Below the pieces are notes generated by a model. That model was not told where the DNA came from and ran no database searches. It saw only the letters and a list, made by a program, of their open reading frames with translations. Below, one piece after another: positions 9,763 to 18,339 of a stretch of DNA of 64,000 nucleotides. The position numbers and the translations under genes are program-made. How positions within the stretch are numbered: position 1 is the stretch's first letter; each line of letters opens with the position of its first letter. Source of the DNA: Deltaproteobacteria bacterium (GTDB taxonomy: Bacteria > Desulfobacterota > Binatia > UBA1149 > SPBQ01); NCBI GenBank assembly GCA_029262375.1, contig JAJCZM010000043.1:1-64000 (forward strand). Direction: 5' to 3'.

Positions 9763-9843
9763 CGCGACTGAAACTTTAGAGTTTGAAGGAACGAAGGTAT
9801 CCGCAGGCTTGTGCAGGCCCGTGGATGCGTCGGCGTGCGGCCG

Positions 9844-9921
9844 TCAGCGTCCGAGAATGGTGTTCGCACCCACCCAAACGCCGAGGATAGCGAGAGAGAG
9901 TAGTATCGTTCCGGAAGCCAT
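9844..9921 (-). CDS. Possible 25-residue single-pass membrane microprotein
   Basis: The short frame begins at an ATG at 9921 just downstream of the stop of the 82-residue hypothetical gene. It reads as one hydrophobic helix (MASGTILLSLAILGVWVGAN, then TILGR). Small single-helix proteins of this size occur as accessory subunits of membrane complexes. No good Shine-Dalgarno is visible and no homology can be checked here, so this remains a weak candidate, supported mainly by its hydrophobicity and position in line with the preceding gene. Confidence 0.25.
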   Translation of the reverse strand: MASGTILLSLAILGVWVGANTILGR

Positions 9922-9925
9922 GTGC

Positions 9926-10174
9926 TCAGGAAGGAAGCTCTTTTTCTTGCCGGTTTGCTTCCCAAACCGCTCGCAGAATGCGCTCTAGAACGATGAACTC
10001 TTCGTTCATGGCGACCAGAGCCTCTACCGCATCGGTAAGGCCTTGCTTGCGAAGGTCCCCTTCGTTGTCGGGGTCACAGAGCACGGCCATCTGGCGCGCT
10101 GCTCCGAGCAGTCCGTCGGAAGCACGTCGGATGTGCAGGGCAATCTGGGTAAAGGTTTCGTCGTCGATGATCAT
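9926..10174 (-). CDS. Small hypothetical helical protein
   Basis: 82 residues, acidic, predicted all-helical (MIIDDETFTQIALHIRRASD, later VEALVAMNEEFIVLERILRA). I do not recognise a family. AGGAGG lies 13 nt before the ATG, a slightly long but usable spacing. It has no membrane segment, no Cys and no obvious motif. It is downstream of, and in the same direction as, the orphan response regulator, separated by about 320 nt. It may be an unrelated monocistronic gene. Confidence 0.55.
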   Translation of the reverse strand: MIIDDETFTQIALHIRRASDGLLGAARQMAVLCDPDNEGDLRKQGLTDAVEALVAMNEEFIVLERILRAVWEANRQEKELPS

Positions 10175-10492
10175 AGGGTCGGGGTGTCCTCCTGGCAGTG
10201 ACTAGCGCCTCTAGACAAGGCAAGTTGGGTGCCAATCTCTCCAGGAATTCGTGATGCAATGCCGTTTGCCATGCTCCTCGTGCGGCCGCTCGAATTCGTA
10301 CGCGAATACTCTGCGTTTCCATTGCGCGGCGATTCTGCAACGCACGAACCGTGCGAACGCGATCACTGCAAACGCCAACGCGTATGAAGTTAGTTCGCGC
10401 AGCGTGCGCACCTCCGTGTCCGTGCGCGCCTGCCTCTCGTGCGCAGTACCGTGCGCGCGTGCGTCAATCCGGCCCTACTCGGCCACTCGTCA
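10175..10492. other. 318-nt intergenic region
   Basis: This lies between the response-regulator stop and the small hypothetical gene, both minus strand. A 66-codon open frame on the minus strand (GTG at 10411) encodes a basic peptide with one hydrophobic stretch, but its GGAGGT directly abuts the start and I see no family, so I do not call it. The first part is rich in gtgcg/cgcac alternations. No tRNA, terminator with T-run or clear promoter was found. Confidence 0.4.
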
Positions 10493-11857
10493 TCAGTCAC
10501 GACTCAAGCACTGCAGTCCGTATTTCTCTATCTTTCGATAAAGCGTCGTACGCCCGATACCGAGCACTCGTGCAGTTTCCGACAGGTTCCCGCTGCAGGT
10601 TCGCAGTGCCGCAGCGAGGTGGCGCCGTTCAACGGCTCGGAGCGGAAGCAAGTGTCCATCGTCGCCGAACGCTCCGTCCGCTTCGTCTGATGTATGTTCG
10701 GCTGAGAAGAACGGCAGTAGAGACGTGCGGTCTATCTCGCGACCGTCACTCTCGATAAATGCGTTGCGAAGTACGTTCTCGAGCTCCCGGACGTTGCCGG
10801 GCCAGCTATAGCCGAGCAAGAGGTCGAGCGCGGCATCATCCAGGCCCGGCTCCGACCGACCGTACTGGCGCGCGATCGCGGCAAGGAAAGACTGAGCTAG
10901 AGCGGGGATGTCTTCACGCCGCTCGCGCAGAGGCGGCACGGTCAGAGTAAAGCCGCCGAGTCGGTAAAAGAGATCCGCGCGAAAGCGCCCGGCAGCTACT
11001 CCGGCGGCAAGGTCAGTGTTCGTGGCGGTGACGAAACGCACCGCAGAATCGTCGTCGTCGCGGTGTAGCTCGGACTCCAGGTACCCGATCATTCGTACCT
11101 GCACTTCAGGATCCATGTCGCAGATGCTGTCGAGGAACAATGTCCCGCCGCGTGCTGCCGAGATTCGTCCGCCGACCGTGCCAGTTGACGACGGTTCGCC
11201 GAACAATTCTGTGGCGAGTCGTGCACCACTGAGCATCGCGCAGTTGACTTCTACGAACGGGCGATCGGCGTGAGTTCCGTTCTCATGTAACGCATGTGCG
11301 ACGAGTTCCTTGCCCGTGCCGGTCTCTCCGACGACGAGTACAGGTACTGTGTCGTTCGCAAGTTTCCGGATCGCGTCGGACAAGCAGCGGATCCGTGTGG
11401 AACAACCGACGAGTTCGGACGCGGGAGTCTCTCGCTGCAATGCGGACTCGAGTTCGTTTACGCGGTGACCGAGCTGGGAAATGCGAAGGATGTTGCGCAC
11501 CGTTGCGAGCAGTCGCTCGGGTAAAAATGGCTTTGTTATGAAATCCTCGGCTCCGTGGCGCATGGCGTCCACTGCTGAGTCGACGGTGTCGTCGCCGCTG
11601 ATTACGACGACCGGCGTCTGAGGTAGCCCCGCTTTGATCGCGTCGAGAACCTCCAGACCAGCCATGTCGGGCAGACCGAGATCGAGTAGGACGGCGGCTG
11701 GGCGCTTCTCGAGTGCGGTGGCTATCCCTTCTGCGCCCGAGCCTGCTTCCACGACGTCGGATGTCAGTCGACGTACGACCAGGCGAATCGAACGGCGGAC
11801 ATCGCCGTCGTCGTCGATCAAGAGGAGACGCTCGCGAGAATTTGGACTGTCTGCCAT
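10493..11857 (-). CDS. Orphan NtrC-like response regulator with degenerate AAA+ core
   Basis: 454 residues: receiver (about 9-128), AAA+ domain (about 147-385) and Fis-type helix-turn-helix (about 410-454, GNLSETARVLGIGRTTLYRKI). The receiver keeps the phosphorylation set: Asp pair in LLIDDDGD, Asp59 in LLDLGLPD, Ser in VVISGDD and Lys in ITKPF. Walker A (GETGTGKE, 177-184), sensor I (TATNTD) and the arginine finger (FRADLFYRL) are intact. But the sigma-54-contacting GAFTGA loop is absent (ELFG is followed by EPSSTGTVGG and the loop is about five residues short), and the Walker B acidic pair reads LFLDS, with Ser244 where Glu is expected. It may therefore bind DNA without remodelling sigma-54 polymerase. 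No histidine kinase is adjacent. Confidence 0.88.
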   Translation of the reverse strand: MADSPNSRERLLLIDDDGDVRRSIRLVVRRLTSDVVEAGSGAEGIATALEKRPAAVLLDLGLPDMAGLEVLDAIKAGLPQTPVVVISGDDTVDSAVDAMRHGAEDFITKPFLPERLLATVRNILRISQLGHRVNELESALQRETPASELVGCSTRIRCLSDAIRKLANDTVPVLVVGETGTGKELVAHALHENGTHADRPFVEVNCAMLSGARLATELFGEPSSTGTVGGRISAARGGTLFLDSICDMDPEVQVRMIGYLESELHRDDDDSAVRFVTATNTDLAAGVAAGRFRADLFYRLGGFTLTVPPLRERREDIPALAQSFLAAIARQYGRSEPGLDDAALDLLLGYSWPGNVRELENVLRNAFIESDGREIDRTSLLPFFSAEHTSDEADGAFGDDGHLLPLRAVERRHLAAALRTCSGNLSETARVLGIGRTTLYRKIEKYGLQCLSRD

Positions 11858-12036
11858 GCTTCGGCGGCCGAACCGGATTCGGCGCGTGATTTACTGTGCA
11901 AACGACATGCCCGAATGCGGGAGCGTTAGTTCTCGATCTGCGCACCTGCGGGCGTTATTTTTTCAACGCCCTACTGCCTGAGCGTACAGTCCTGAACCGG
12001 GAGAGCGCTGCGGCTTGCCCGGAGGAGATTTTCCAG

Positions 12037-12654
12037 ATGCTGCGATTCGACACCGCCATTTCACCCTCGTAGATCGAGGACATCCGGCACGCCGCAACCA
12101 CCGCGGAGTCCACTGCGGTTCGACGGAGTCATCACTGCTGAGACGGCGCACGATCCGTATTCGCCTTGGGTGTTGGCAGCCGAACACACTGAGAGCATCG
12201 AGCTGATGACGAGTATCGCGGTGGCATTCCCGCGAAGCCCGATGATCCCCGCGTATATCGCCCAGCCGGTGAATCTCGCGATGGGTTCCAGGTCCACCCG
12301 TTGCACAGCGCCAAGTACATCAACGAACTGGGGAAGCCGCTCTTCGCTCAGGGCGCAATGGCCCACCTGGTGACCGATTACATGCTGGCGCAGTTCACTA
12401 TCATCGCGCGTCGCGAGGACGTGGGAGCCAAGCTGTGCGAGAAGTGCAGGGGTCTACTGGACCGGATCGGCCTCTACCTCCCGTTCAATCCGGGCGAGGA
12501 TGACGATTGGCTGCGCGATGCAATCGCGGCGGTACGAGCGCCGACGCTCTCGAAGTTGGCCGTCTGGCTAGTACCATGCGATCTGCGTCGTGCGCGTTAT
12601 GCACGTCCTCGGCGTGTATGCGACTACAGCTATTTGCCGACCGAGCGAACGTAG
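12037..12654 (+). pseudogene. Decayed luciferase-like (F420-dependent type) oxidoreductase gene
   Basis: A Shine-Dalgarno GGAGGAG (12021-12027) precedes an ATG at 12037. The frame reads MLRFDTAISPS, then a TAG stop at 12070, then continues IEDIRHAATTAEST. It shifts near 12119 into FDGVITAETAHDPYSPWVLA and AVAFPRSPMIPAYIA, then shifts again near 12280 into GESRDGFQVHPLHSAKYINEL. These three pieces match the N-terminal barrel start and the late GE..DGF.VHP.H region of luciferase-like monooxygenases. The central roughly 150 residues are missing. An in-frame stop, two frame changes and an internal deletion make this a pseudogene. The remnant's 3' end overlaps the convergent ATPase gene by about 25 nt. 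Family assignment is by pattern recall. Confidence 0.7.
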
Positions 12655-14816
12655 GTCTTGTATCCGCTCTGCTCGAGTGCTGCCGCCCTTCCCTTCGCGT
12701 CGTTCATATCGGTAAACGTACCGCTGACGACGCGGAAGACGGGCTTACCCGTGTCGTTGGTTGCGAGAATTCGGCCATCGTCGAACTTCGTGCGAAGCTT
12801 GGCGAGAAGCGTCTCGGCATTCGCACGACTCCCGAACGCCCCGAGTTGGACGGTGAAGTACTTGCGCGGCAGCGTGTTCTCAACGCGAGCCGGCTTCGGC
12901 GCAGCAGCAATCTGGGTCGGTGCGCCAGCAGGCGTGCGGGCAACGGGTTTCGCTGGAGCAGCGTTGGGAGTCGCCGGCTTTGGAGCCATCGCTTTTGGCG
13001 CGGCTACCACCGGCGCGATGGGAGGTCTGGGTGTCGGGTTTGCCGTCGAAGGCGCCGGCTTCGTAGGTCGAGACGCTACTTGAATCGGCGGGCTGCCGGG
13101 CTTCCTGCTCGCAGCGGCCGTGGCTGACGGCGCAGGAGCGCGGGTGGCCGCCGCGGCGCCCGGCTCTACCTTCGGCGAAGGCGAGTACTGCGGGCTCTGG
13201 ACACGGGGTCGGGCCGAGGCGACTTGTGTAGGCGCAGCGGCAGCGTTCTTCGCCGCACGCTTGGCGTTGTCGATCTGCGCGTTACGTGAAGTCGCACGCG
13301 CATTGGCGCCACTTGCCGCTGCCGCCGGTGCCGTACCCTCAGCTATCTTTGGGCTAGCGTGCACGGGCGCGGTGGCCCGACGCGGCGTTGCGTTCTGCTG
13401 CAGATTTTCGAGGATCTGCTTCTTCTTGGCGGCTGTACGCTCAGCTGCCGCCGAGGCACCGGCGCCGGCGTTCGCTGCCACCTGGGCCGCGCCCTGGGCC
13501 GCTGACTGTTTGGCTTTAGCGGCGCCCGCCTTAAGACCGGTGGATTTGCCGGCGTCGGACTTACTGAGACTCAGTTTCGGGGCGGCGACCGGCTCCGCCG
13601 CGACGCTTCGACCATTCTTGAGCTTGTCTTCGGGTACGAGCGCGGCAATCTGATCGCCACCTCCGCCCGATCCGACGCCGCCGAGTCCGTCGCCCGCTCC
13701 CGAGCCGGTATCGTTCGTGCCGCTCATCGTGGCCGCAAACAGGCCCACCACGCCGATCAAGCCGATGGCCCAGACGGCGAGTCGCCTGCGCCCGCCGGGG
13801 GCAGCGGTTTCGCTGGAGGCTGTCGCGGTACCCGCGCCGGCTTTCGCTCTCAACTGATCGATGCTGTCTTGGCTGCGGCCTTGGCTGCCTTGCGCGGATG
13901 TCGACATGATTTCGTCTTCGATCGTGCCGACCGCGGCGATCTCGTCGTCTTCGTTCTCATCGGCGAGGAAGTAACTCGCGGTACCCGGGGCGACCGCATC
14001 GTCGATCGCGAACCCCGAAACGCCCGAGCACGCGCTATCAACGGCATCCATTCCCACGCTCGCGTCGCCACGGCCCTCGGCAAAATCGAGCGACGCAGTG
14101 CAAATGGCGTCGATGCGAGCCGGAAAACCATTCGCACGTTTTACGATGAGATGTAGAGCGTCTTCAGTGAAAAGAGAGTCAACGACACCGCCGACTTTGG
14201 AAATGCGGTCAGCGATGTAGCGGAATGATTCCTCAGGACCGATTGGATCCATCCGACACACCTGAACCAGATGTTTCAAGATCGAGCGGTCGTTCGCTGC
14301 GTTCATACGATCGAGGAGTTCACCGCGACCAACCAGTATGATGTGCAGCATCGAGGGCTCAGCGGGATCGTCGCCGAACAGTTTGCCGAGACGTTCAATC
14401 GTCTTCGCCGGCAACTCGTGTGCGTCGTCGAGCACGATCAGTGTGAGCCTGTCATGCTCCGCCCTAGCTCGAGCCAGGCGCGTCAACTCGTCGAGCAACG
14501 CCTGTTCCTCGGTCGCCGCGCTCTCTGTGCCGCCTAGTTGCTCAATGATCTCGGTGAGCAGATGGCGCAGACCGGGGCCGGTGGTCGGCAGATATGCAAC
14601 CGTCGCGCTGTCGGCGAGCTCAGCGGCGAAGCTTCGTGCGAGGGTCGTCTTGCCCGACCCTTCGTCACCTATGAGAAGCGTGATCCCGTGCGGCGCCTTG
14701 AGACCGGCATGCAGTTCTGCCAACAGCGCCCCATGGGCGTCGGACAGAAAGGCGTCGCCTTCCTCGGTCGCACGATCAAAGGGATGCCCTTCAAGGCCAA
14801 AAAACGAAGGATTCAT
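12630..14816 (-). CDS. ExeA-like AAA ATPase with transmembrane segment and C-terminal SPOR domain (DamX-like)
   Basis: 728 residues. The N-terminal AAA ATPase (about 5-275) starts with the ExeA signature FFGLEGHPFD and has Walker A GDEGSGKTT and Walker B LTLIVLDDAHEL. An acidic spacer leads to one membrane helix (about 347-365, LAVWAIGLIGVVGLFAATM). A periplasmic Ala/Pro/Lys-rich disordered linker of about 270 residues follows, then a SPOR domain (about 652-728, YFTVQLGAFGSRANAETLLAKL). SPOR domains bind denuded peptidoglycan strands at the division septum; E. coli DamX has a similar layout. A good Shine-Dalgarno (TAGGAGG) precedes the ATG. A role linking cytoplasmic ATP hydrolysis to septal or secretion-related cell-wall sites is inferred. 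Confidence 0.88.
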   Translation of the reverse strand: MNPSFFGLEGHPFDRATEEGDAFLSDAHGALLAELHAGLKAPHGITLLIGDEGSGKTTLARSFAAELADSATVAYLPTTGPGLRHLLTEIIEQLGGTESAATEEQALLDELTRLARARAEHDRLTLIVLDDAHELPAKTIERLGKLFGDDPAEPSMLHIILVGRGELLDRMNAANDRSILKHLVQVCRMDPIGPEESFRYIADRISKVGGVVDSLFTEDALHLIVKRANGFPARIDAICTASLDFAEGRGDASVGMDAVDSACSGVSGFAIDDAVAPGTASYFLADENEDDEIAAVGTIEDEIMSTSAQGSQGRSQDSIDQLRAKAGAGTATASSETAAPGGRRRLAVWAIGLIGVVGLFAATMSGTNDTGSGAGDGLGGVGSGGGGDQIAALVPEDKLKNGRSVAAEPVAAPKLSLSKSDAGKSTGLKAGAAKAKQSAAQGAAQVAANAGAGASAAAERTAAKKKQILENLQQNATPRRATAPVHASPKIAEGTAPAAAASGANARATSRNAQIDNAKRAAKNAAAAPTQVASARPRVQSPQYSPSPKVEPGAAAATRAPAPSATAAASRKPGSPPIQVASRPTKPAPSTANPTPRPPIAPVVAAPKAMAPKPATPNAAPAKPVARTPAGAPTQIAAAPKPARVENTLPRKYFTVQLGAFGSRANAETLLAKLRTKFDDGRILATNDTGKPVFRVVSGTFTDMNDAKGRAAALEQSGYKTYVRSVGK

Positions 14817-14970
14817 CCGCGCCTCCTACGCACTCGTCCACCCGCATCGACGCAAATGGGCGTCATCGTGAGCGAAACGTAGTCCTCCAATATTCACAGG
14901 TGCGATTCCTCCGGCCAACGATTGCGTGAATCCAGCGTAAATCCAGGCGGAATCCGCTCCAACGCGCGAC

Positions 14971-14998
14971 AACCTATCACAGGGTTACCGGTTTTCAA
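14971..14998 (-). promoter_or_regulatory. Candidate sigma-70 promoter of the AAA-SPOR gene
   Basis: On the minus strand TTGAAA (14993-14998) is followed after 16 nt by TAGGTT (14971-14976). It lies in the 198-nt gap between holA and the ATPase gene, with about 150 nt of leader. Nothing else notable was seen in this gap. Confidence 0.35.
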
Positions 14999-15014
14999 GG
15001 AAATCACGGCCCTG

Positions 15015-16115
15015 TCACGCCGCCGCCGCACAGGCCTGGGCCAGGAAGCTCGATAGCAGGTCTTCGGGACGACCGCGTGAGCTCTTCAGCGCGATATCGA
15101 TAGAGAGGAGTTTTCGGTGCAGATCTATCAGTTCGCGGCCCCGATAAGCCGCTGCGCCCTTGAGCAGGAAGTACGCTCGCATGGGTTGGCGGTAGCGGGC
15201 CCGGAAATCGGGCGATAGTTGCTCGTAGTCGCCCTTGTCCAGCCCGCGACCGGCCAGCGCGCCACGCGGTAGGTTGCGCAGCTCGCGATGCGCCTCAGTC
15301 AGTGAGGCGAAGTGGGTACCCAGTACGGCGAGCAACCGTAGGATGGGCTCGCCTTGGCGTGTCAGCTGATCGAGCAACTGCTGGGCGGACGCCAGATCGC
15401 GGCCGCTCAGTGCATCGGTCAGTGCGAACACCCAGACTTCGCCCAGATCTCGCATCGTCGAACGAACCAAGGCTGCATCCGGCACACCGTCACCAGCCGC
15501 CAAGCAGAGCTTATCGATCTCCTGCGCGATCTCGCCAACATCGCTCCCGGCGCGCTCGACGATTGCCGCTACCAGTGCCGTAGCGGGTTTTGCGACGCCG
15601 TTCGATCTGAGACGTGAGCCGACGAAGGCTGAGACTGCAGAGTCGAGTAAGCGCCCGCTTCGGTCTTTCTCCAAGCGACAATCTACAACGGCGTCGTTCG
15701 ATTTGAACAGCTTGAAAAGCCGACTGCGCTGATCAAGGGAATCCGCTGTTGCGACAAGAACGTTGTCAGGCGGCAAGCCGTTGGAAAGCAAGTCCATGAG
15801 GTCATCGACTTCGCTCGCCGGCTCATTGCGAAGGCCGCGAATCCAAACCGCGCGTGAGGTAGAAAACAAGCCCATCTGCGAAACGGCTGCGCGGATGCTC
15901 GTCAACGAGTCCGTCGGCGGTCGTACCAGCATGATGTCAACGCCACGGGCTTGCTGCGCGATGAAGCTGCGTGCCGCGTCGTCGACGAGAACCGGGTCGC
16001 CCAAAAACAGCCGAACGGGTGCGGAACTATTTTTCGCTGGGCGCGGCAGCTGCTCTCTCCTGTCGCACCATTGACCAGTCGCCCTCAGCCGACGCGAGTA
16101 CACGCCCGCGTTCAT
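15015..16115 (-). CDS. holA: DNA polymerase III delta subunit HolA
   Basis: 366 residues as given; delta opens the sliding clamp within the clamp-loader complex. It matches the family in PVRLFLGDPVLVDDAARSF (start of domain I), SQMGLFSTSRAVWIRG, the low-similarity middle with EIDKLCLAAG, and the C-terminal WVFALTDALSGRDLASAQQLLDQL block. The start is uncertain: the first ~32 codons overlap the end of the upstream thioesterase gene and look unlike HolA, but no ATG or GTG lies close to the conserved N-terminus, so either the ATG at 16115 or the in-frame GTG at 16103 is used with overlap. Confidence 0.88.
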   Translation of the reverse strand: MNAGVYSRRLRATGQWCDRREQLPRPAKNSSAPVRLFLGDPVLVDDAARSFIAQQARGVDIMLVRPPTDSLTSIRAAVSQMGLFSTSRAVWIRGLRNEPASEVDDLMDLLSNGLPPDNVLVATADSLDQRSRLFKLFKSNDAVVDCRLEKDRSGRLLDSAVSAFVGSRLRSNGVAKPATALVAAIVERAGSDVGEIAQEIDKLCLAAGDGVPDAALVRSTMRDLGEVWVFALTDALSGRDLASAQQLLDQLTRQGEPILRLLAVLGTHFASLTEAHRELRNLPRGALAGRGLDKGDYEQLSPDFRARYRQPMRAYFLLKGAAAYRGRELIDLHRKLLSIDIALKSSRGRPEDLLSSFLAQACAAAA

Positions 16116-16485
16116 CCGCCACGCTCGCCTTCAGTCGGACGCTGCGGCCGTCACGCGCGACGATCTCGCCACGCACCAGGATCGTTCGATCGAGGCTTAC
16201 AGGGCGACGGTAGGTCACGTTCAAGTTGCGGGTGACCCCATAATTTCCAGTCGACTCCAACAACGCCCACCCCATGGCTTCATCGAGCAACGTCGCAACG
16301 ACCCCGCCGTGCGCGAATTCCCGATAGCCCGCATAGTGGCTGCTCAACCGGGTTCTGGCGACGACGACGTTGCTATCGCCCTCGGCCTCGAACACCAACT
16401 TCATGCTGATCGGATTGTCGCCACCACAGCCGAAGCAGCCGTTGAAGATAGGCTGGTTGGCGTCTTGTGCCTTCGAGTCGGCCAT
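16027..16485 (-). CDS. PaaI/4HBT-type hotdog-fold acyl-CoA thioesterase
   Basis: 152 residues. The hotdog core is recognisable by HGGVVATLLDEAMGWAL (helix with the catalytic Asp/Glu region) after SSHYAGYREFAHG, and NLNVTYRRPVSLDRTILVRGEIV in the central sheet. It hydrolyses an acyl-CoA, substrate unknown. A short N-terminal CFGCGG motif resembles the Cys pair seen in many PaaI proteins of this type. Its 3' end overlaps holA by up to 89 nt, so the two are co-transcribed. Confidence 0.88.
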   Translation of the reverse strand: MADSKAQDANQPIFNGCFGCGGDNPISMKLVFEAEGDSNVVVARTRLSSHYAGYREFAHGGVVATLLDEAMGWALLESTGNYGVTRNLNVTYRRPVSLDRTILVRGEIVARDGRSVRLKASVADERGRVLASAEGDWSMVRQERAAAAPSEK

Positions 16486-16554
16486 GCGGCCCAGATATCC
16501 GCTGGCGCGGCTGCGTTCAAGCCAACTACGCCGGAGCAGCCATTTTCCGCCGAT

Positions 16555-17691
16555 TCAGAAGACTCGGGTCTCGCCGACTGCAAAGACCCAGTCGCGGTCG
16601 GGGCCGCGTCCGGCAGCGGTGGAAGCCGCAGTAAATCTATCGGGCGGCTCGTGGATGAGTTCGTCGGTGAGGTCGAAGGTCCCGAAGTGCATCGCGACAC
16701 TATTGAGCGCCTGCAGGGCTATGACCGCGTCGATCGCCTCCTCCGGCGTCAGGTGCGACGGTTCCATCATGGCGCGAGGCTCGTAGGCGCCAATGGGGAT
16801 CGCTGCGAGATCGATCGGTCCGAGTCTTCGAGCAATTTCCTCGAATCCTGGGAACATGCCGGTATCTCCGGCGAAGTATACCGCCTGCGTCTGCGTGCGC
16901 ACGACCCAACCACTCCAAAGCGCGCGATCCATGTCGGTCACAGCCCGGCGGCTCCAGTGCCGCGCGGGCACGCAGTGTATGCGCGCCTCGCCGATGGTAA
17001 TGGAGTCCCACCAATCGAGTTCGACAACGGGACCGATTCTGTGACGCTCGAGCGTTTCGCGATTCGCTAGTGGAACCAGAAAGCGAGTATGCCCGTTACT
17101 CAGCCGCTTGAGCGTATCGACGTCTAGGTGGTCGTAGTGATTGTGCGAGATCACAACGAAATCGATTCGTCCGAGATCGTCGATCTCCAAGCCGGGGTCG
17201 ACGTAGCGACGCGGGCCGAAGGAAACTGGACTGGCTGTATTCGACCAGGTCGGGTCGGTCAGAAAGCGCACGCCGGCCATCTGGAACAAGAACGTCGAGT
17301 GCCCTACCCACGTGACGGAGTTTCCCCGTGCGGCGTTCACTTCCTGAATCAGCGCCAGGTCAGGCTCGACCCGGCGCGGAGGACGGCCGTGGTTCCCGCC
17401 CAAACTGGATGCCACGCGGCGCACAAAGAATGGAAGGGTAACCCCCAGTGGCGCATCGTCGTGGCGTGGGAGACCCCAGGGATTGCGGAACCCCCCATCC
17501 GTGTGGTGGGCCGGGCGTAACGCCGCGGTGACTGCCGTGGCCGCCAGGGCTGCTTGCGCGTTCACGATGGCGCCGCTCGCTACGAAGATCCCGCACAACC
17601 AGACCGCCGGGGCCACACAGGGGGCTGCAGTACGTAATAGTTGGGCGAGGACCGGCATGACGAAATGGCGATATCGGAGCGCGCGGACCAT
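16555..17691 (-). CDS. NAPE-PLD-like metallo-beta-lactamase-fold hydrolase
   Basis: 378 residues from the ATG at 17691, which gives a basic start plus hydrophobic signal/anchor (about 12-50). The metal site motif SHNHYDHLD, the upstream VTWVGHSTFLFQM and FLTDPTWSNTASPVSFGPRR, the AGDTGMFPGFEEI Asp region and late His in MHFGTFDLTDE match the N-acylphosphatidylethanolamine phospholipase D/UlaG branch. Such enzymes cleave phosphodiester bonds of N-acylated phospholipids in animals; bacterial substrates are mostly unknown. A TetR gene starts divergently about 45 nt away, and WS/DGAT and PlsB genes lie beyond it, which supports a lipid role. Confidence 0.85.
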   Translation of the reverse strand: MVRALRYRHFVMPVLAQLLRTAAPCVAPAVWLCGIFVASGAIVNAQAALAATAVTAALRPAHHTDGGFRNPWGLPRHDDAPLGVTLPFFVRRVASSLGGNHGRPPRRVEPDLALIQEVNAARGNSVTWVGHSTFLFQMAGVRFLTDPTWSNTASPVSFGPRRYVDPGLEIDDLGRIDFVVISHNHYDHLDVDTLKRLSNGHTRFLVPLANRETLERHRIGPVVELDWWDSITIGEARIHCVPARHWSRRAVTDMDRALWSGWVVRTQTQAVYFAGDTGMFPGFEEIARRLGPIDLAAIPIGAYEPRAMMEPSHLTPEEAIDAVIALQALNSVAMHFGTFDLTDELIHEPPDRFTAASTAAGRGPDRDWVFAVGETRVF

Positions 17692-17736
17692 ACGAAGACG
17701 CCCGGCGCCGGTCAAGGAACGGCTTGGCGTCGGACG

Positions 17737-18330
17737 GTGAAACGTGTTTCAATCGGGGCCGTGGACGAGCGAGCCCGCAGAATCGTCGAAACCGCCATCG
17801 ATTTGGCGGAAAAAGGCGGCTTTGAAGCCGTCCGCCTGCGTGATGTGGCGTCATCGTCCGGCGTTGCACTCGGCACGCTCTATCGGCACTTCAGCAGCAA
17901 GGAGGATCTCCTCATTGCCGCAATGGCTCAGCAGGTCGAACTGCTGGCCGGCAGGATGACGGCAAGACCCGCCGTCGGCGATACCCCACTCGAGCGTGTG
18001 AACGATTTTTTCGCGGTTGCGACGGCCGGATTCTGTGGTCGGCCCATGTTGGCGCGCGCCATACTCCGTTCCATGGCCTCGGCGCAGCCCGATCTCATGG
18101 AGAAAGTCGGTTCGTTCCACGGTTCCGTCACGCAACTCATCAATACGGCGGAGCGCGGCAATACGGGCGTGGCCAGCGGCGCACCGGCATCAGATGCGGC
18201 GGCTGTACTCGAGCATGTTTGGTTCGCGTATCTCGTCGGGTGGGCTGCAGGCCTGCACCAAGAGGCCGATGTGATCAGCTACGTCGCACGCGCAGCAGAA
18301 CTGATCTTGCAAGGCGCCGCCGCCGCGTGA
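17737..18330 (+). CDS. TetR-family transcriptional regulator
   Basis: 197 residues from the GTG at 17737 (a GTG at 17761 is the alternative). The DNA-binding domain is typical: IVETAIDLAEKGGFEAVRLRDVA, then SGVALGTLYRHFSSKEDLL with the recognition helix. The C-terminal ligand domain (about 75-197) is helical and resembles the TetR_C branch near KstR2/mycobacterial regulators in general layout, but no closer assignment is possible. It is divergent from the NAPE-PLD-like gene and convergent with the WS/DGAT gene (9 nt apart), so its most likely target is the divergent promoter. Confidence 0.92.
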   Translation: MKRVSIGAVDERARRIVETAIDLAEKGGFEAVRLRDVASSSGVALGTLYRHFSSKEDLLIAAMAQQVELLAGRMTARPAVGDTPLERVNDFFAVATAGFCGRPMLARAILRSMASAQPDLMEKVGSFHGSVTQLINTAERGNTGVASGAPASDAAAVLEHVWFAYLVGWAAGLHQEADVISYVARAAELILQGAAAA

Positions 18331-18339
18331 CCGCGGCGG

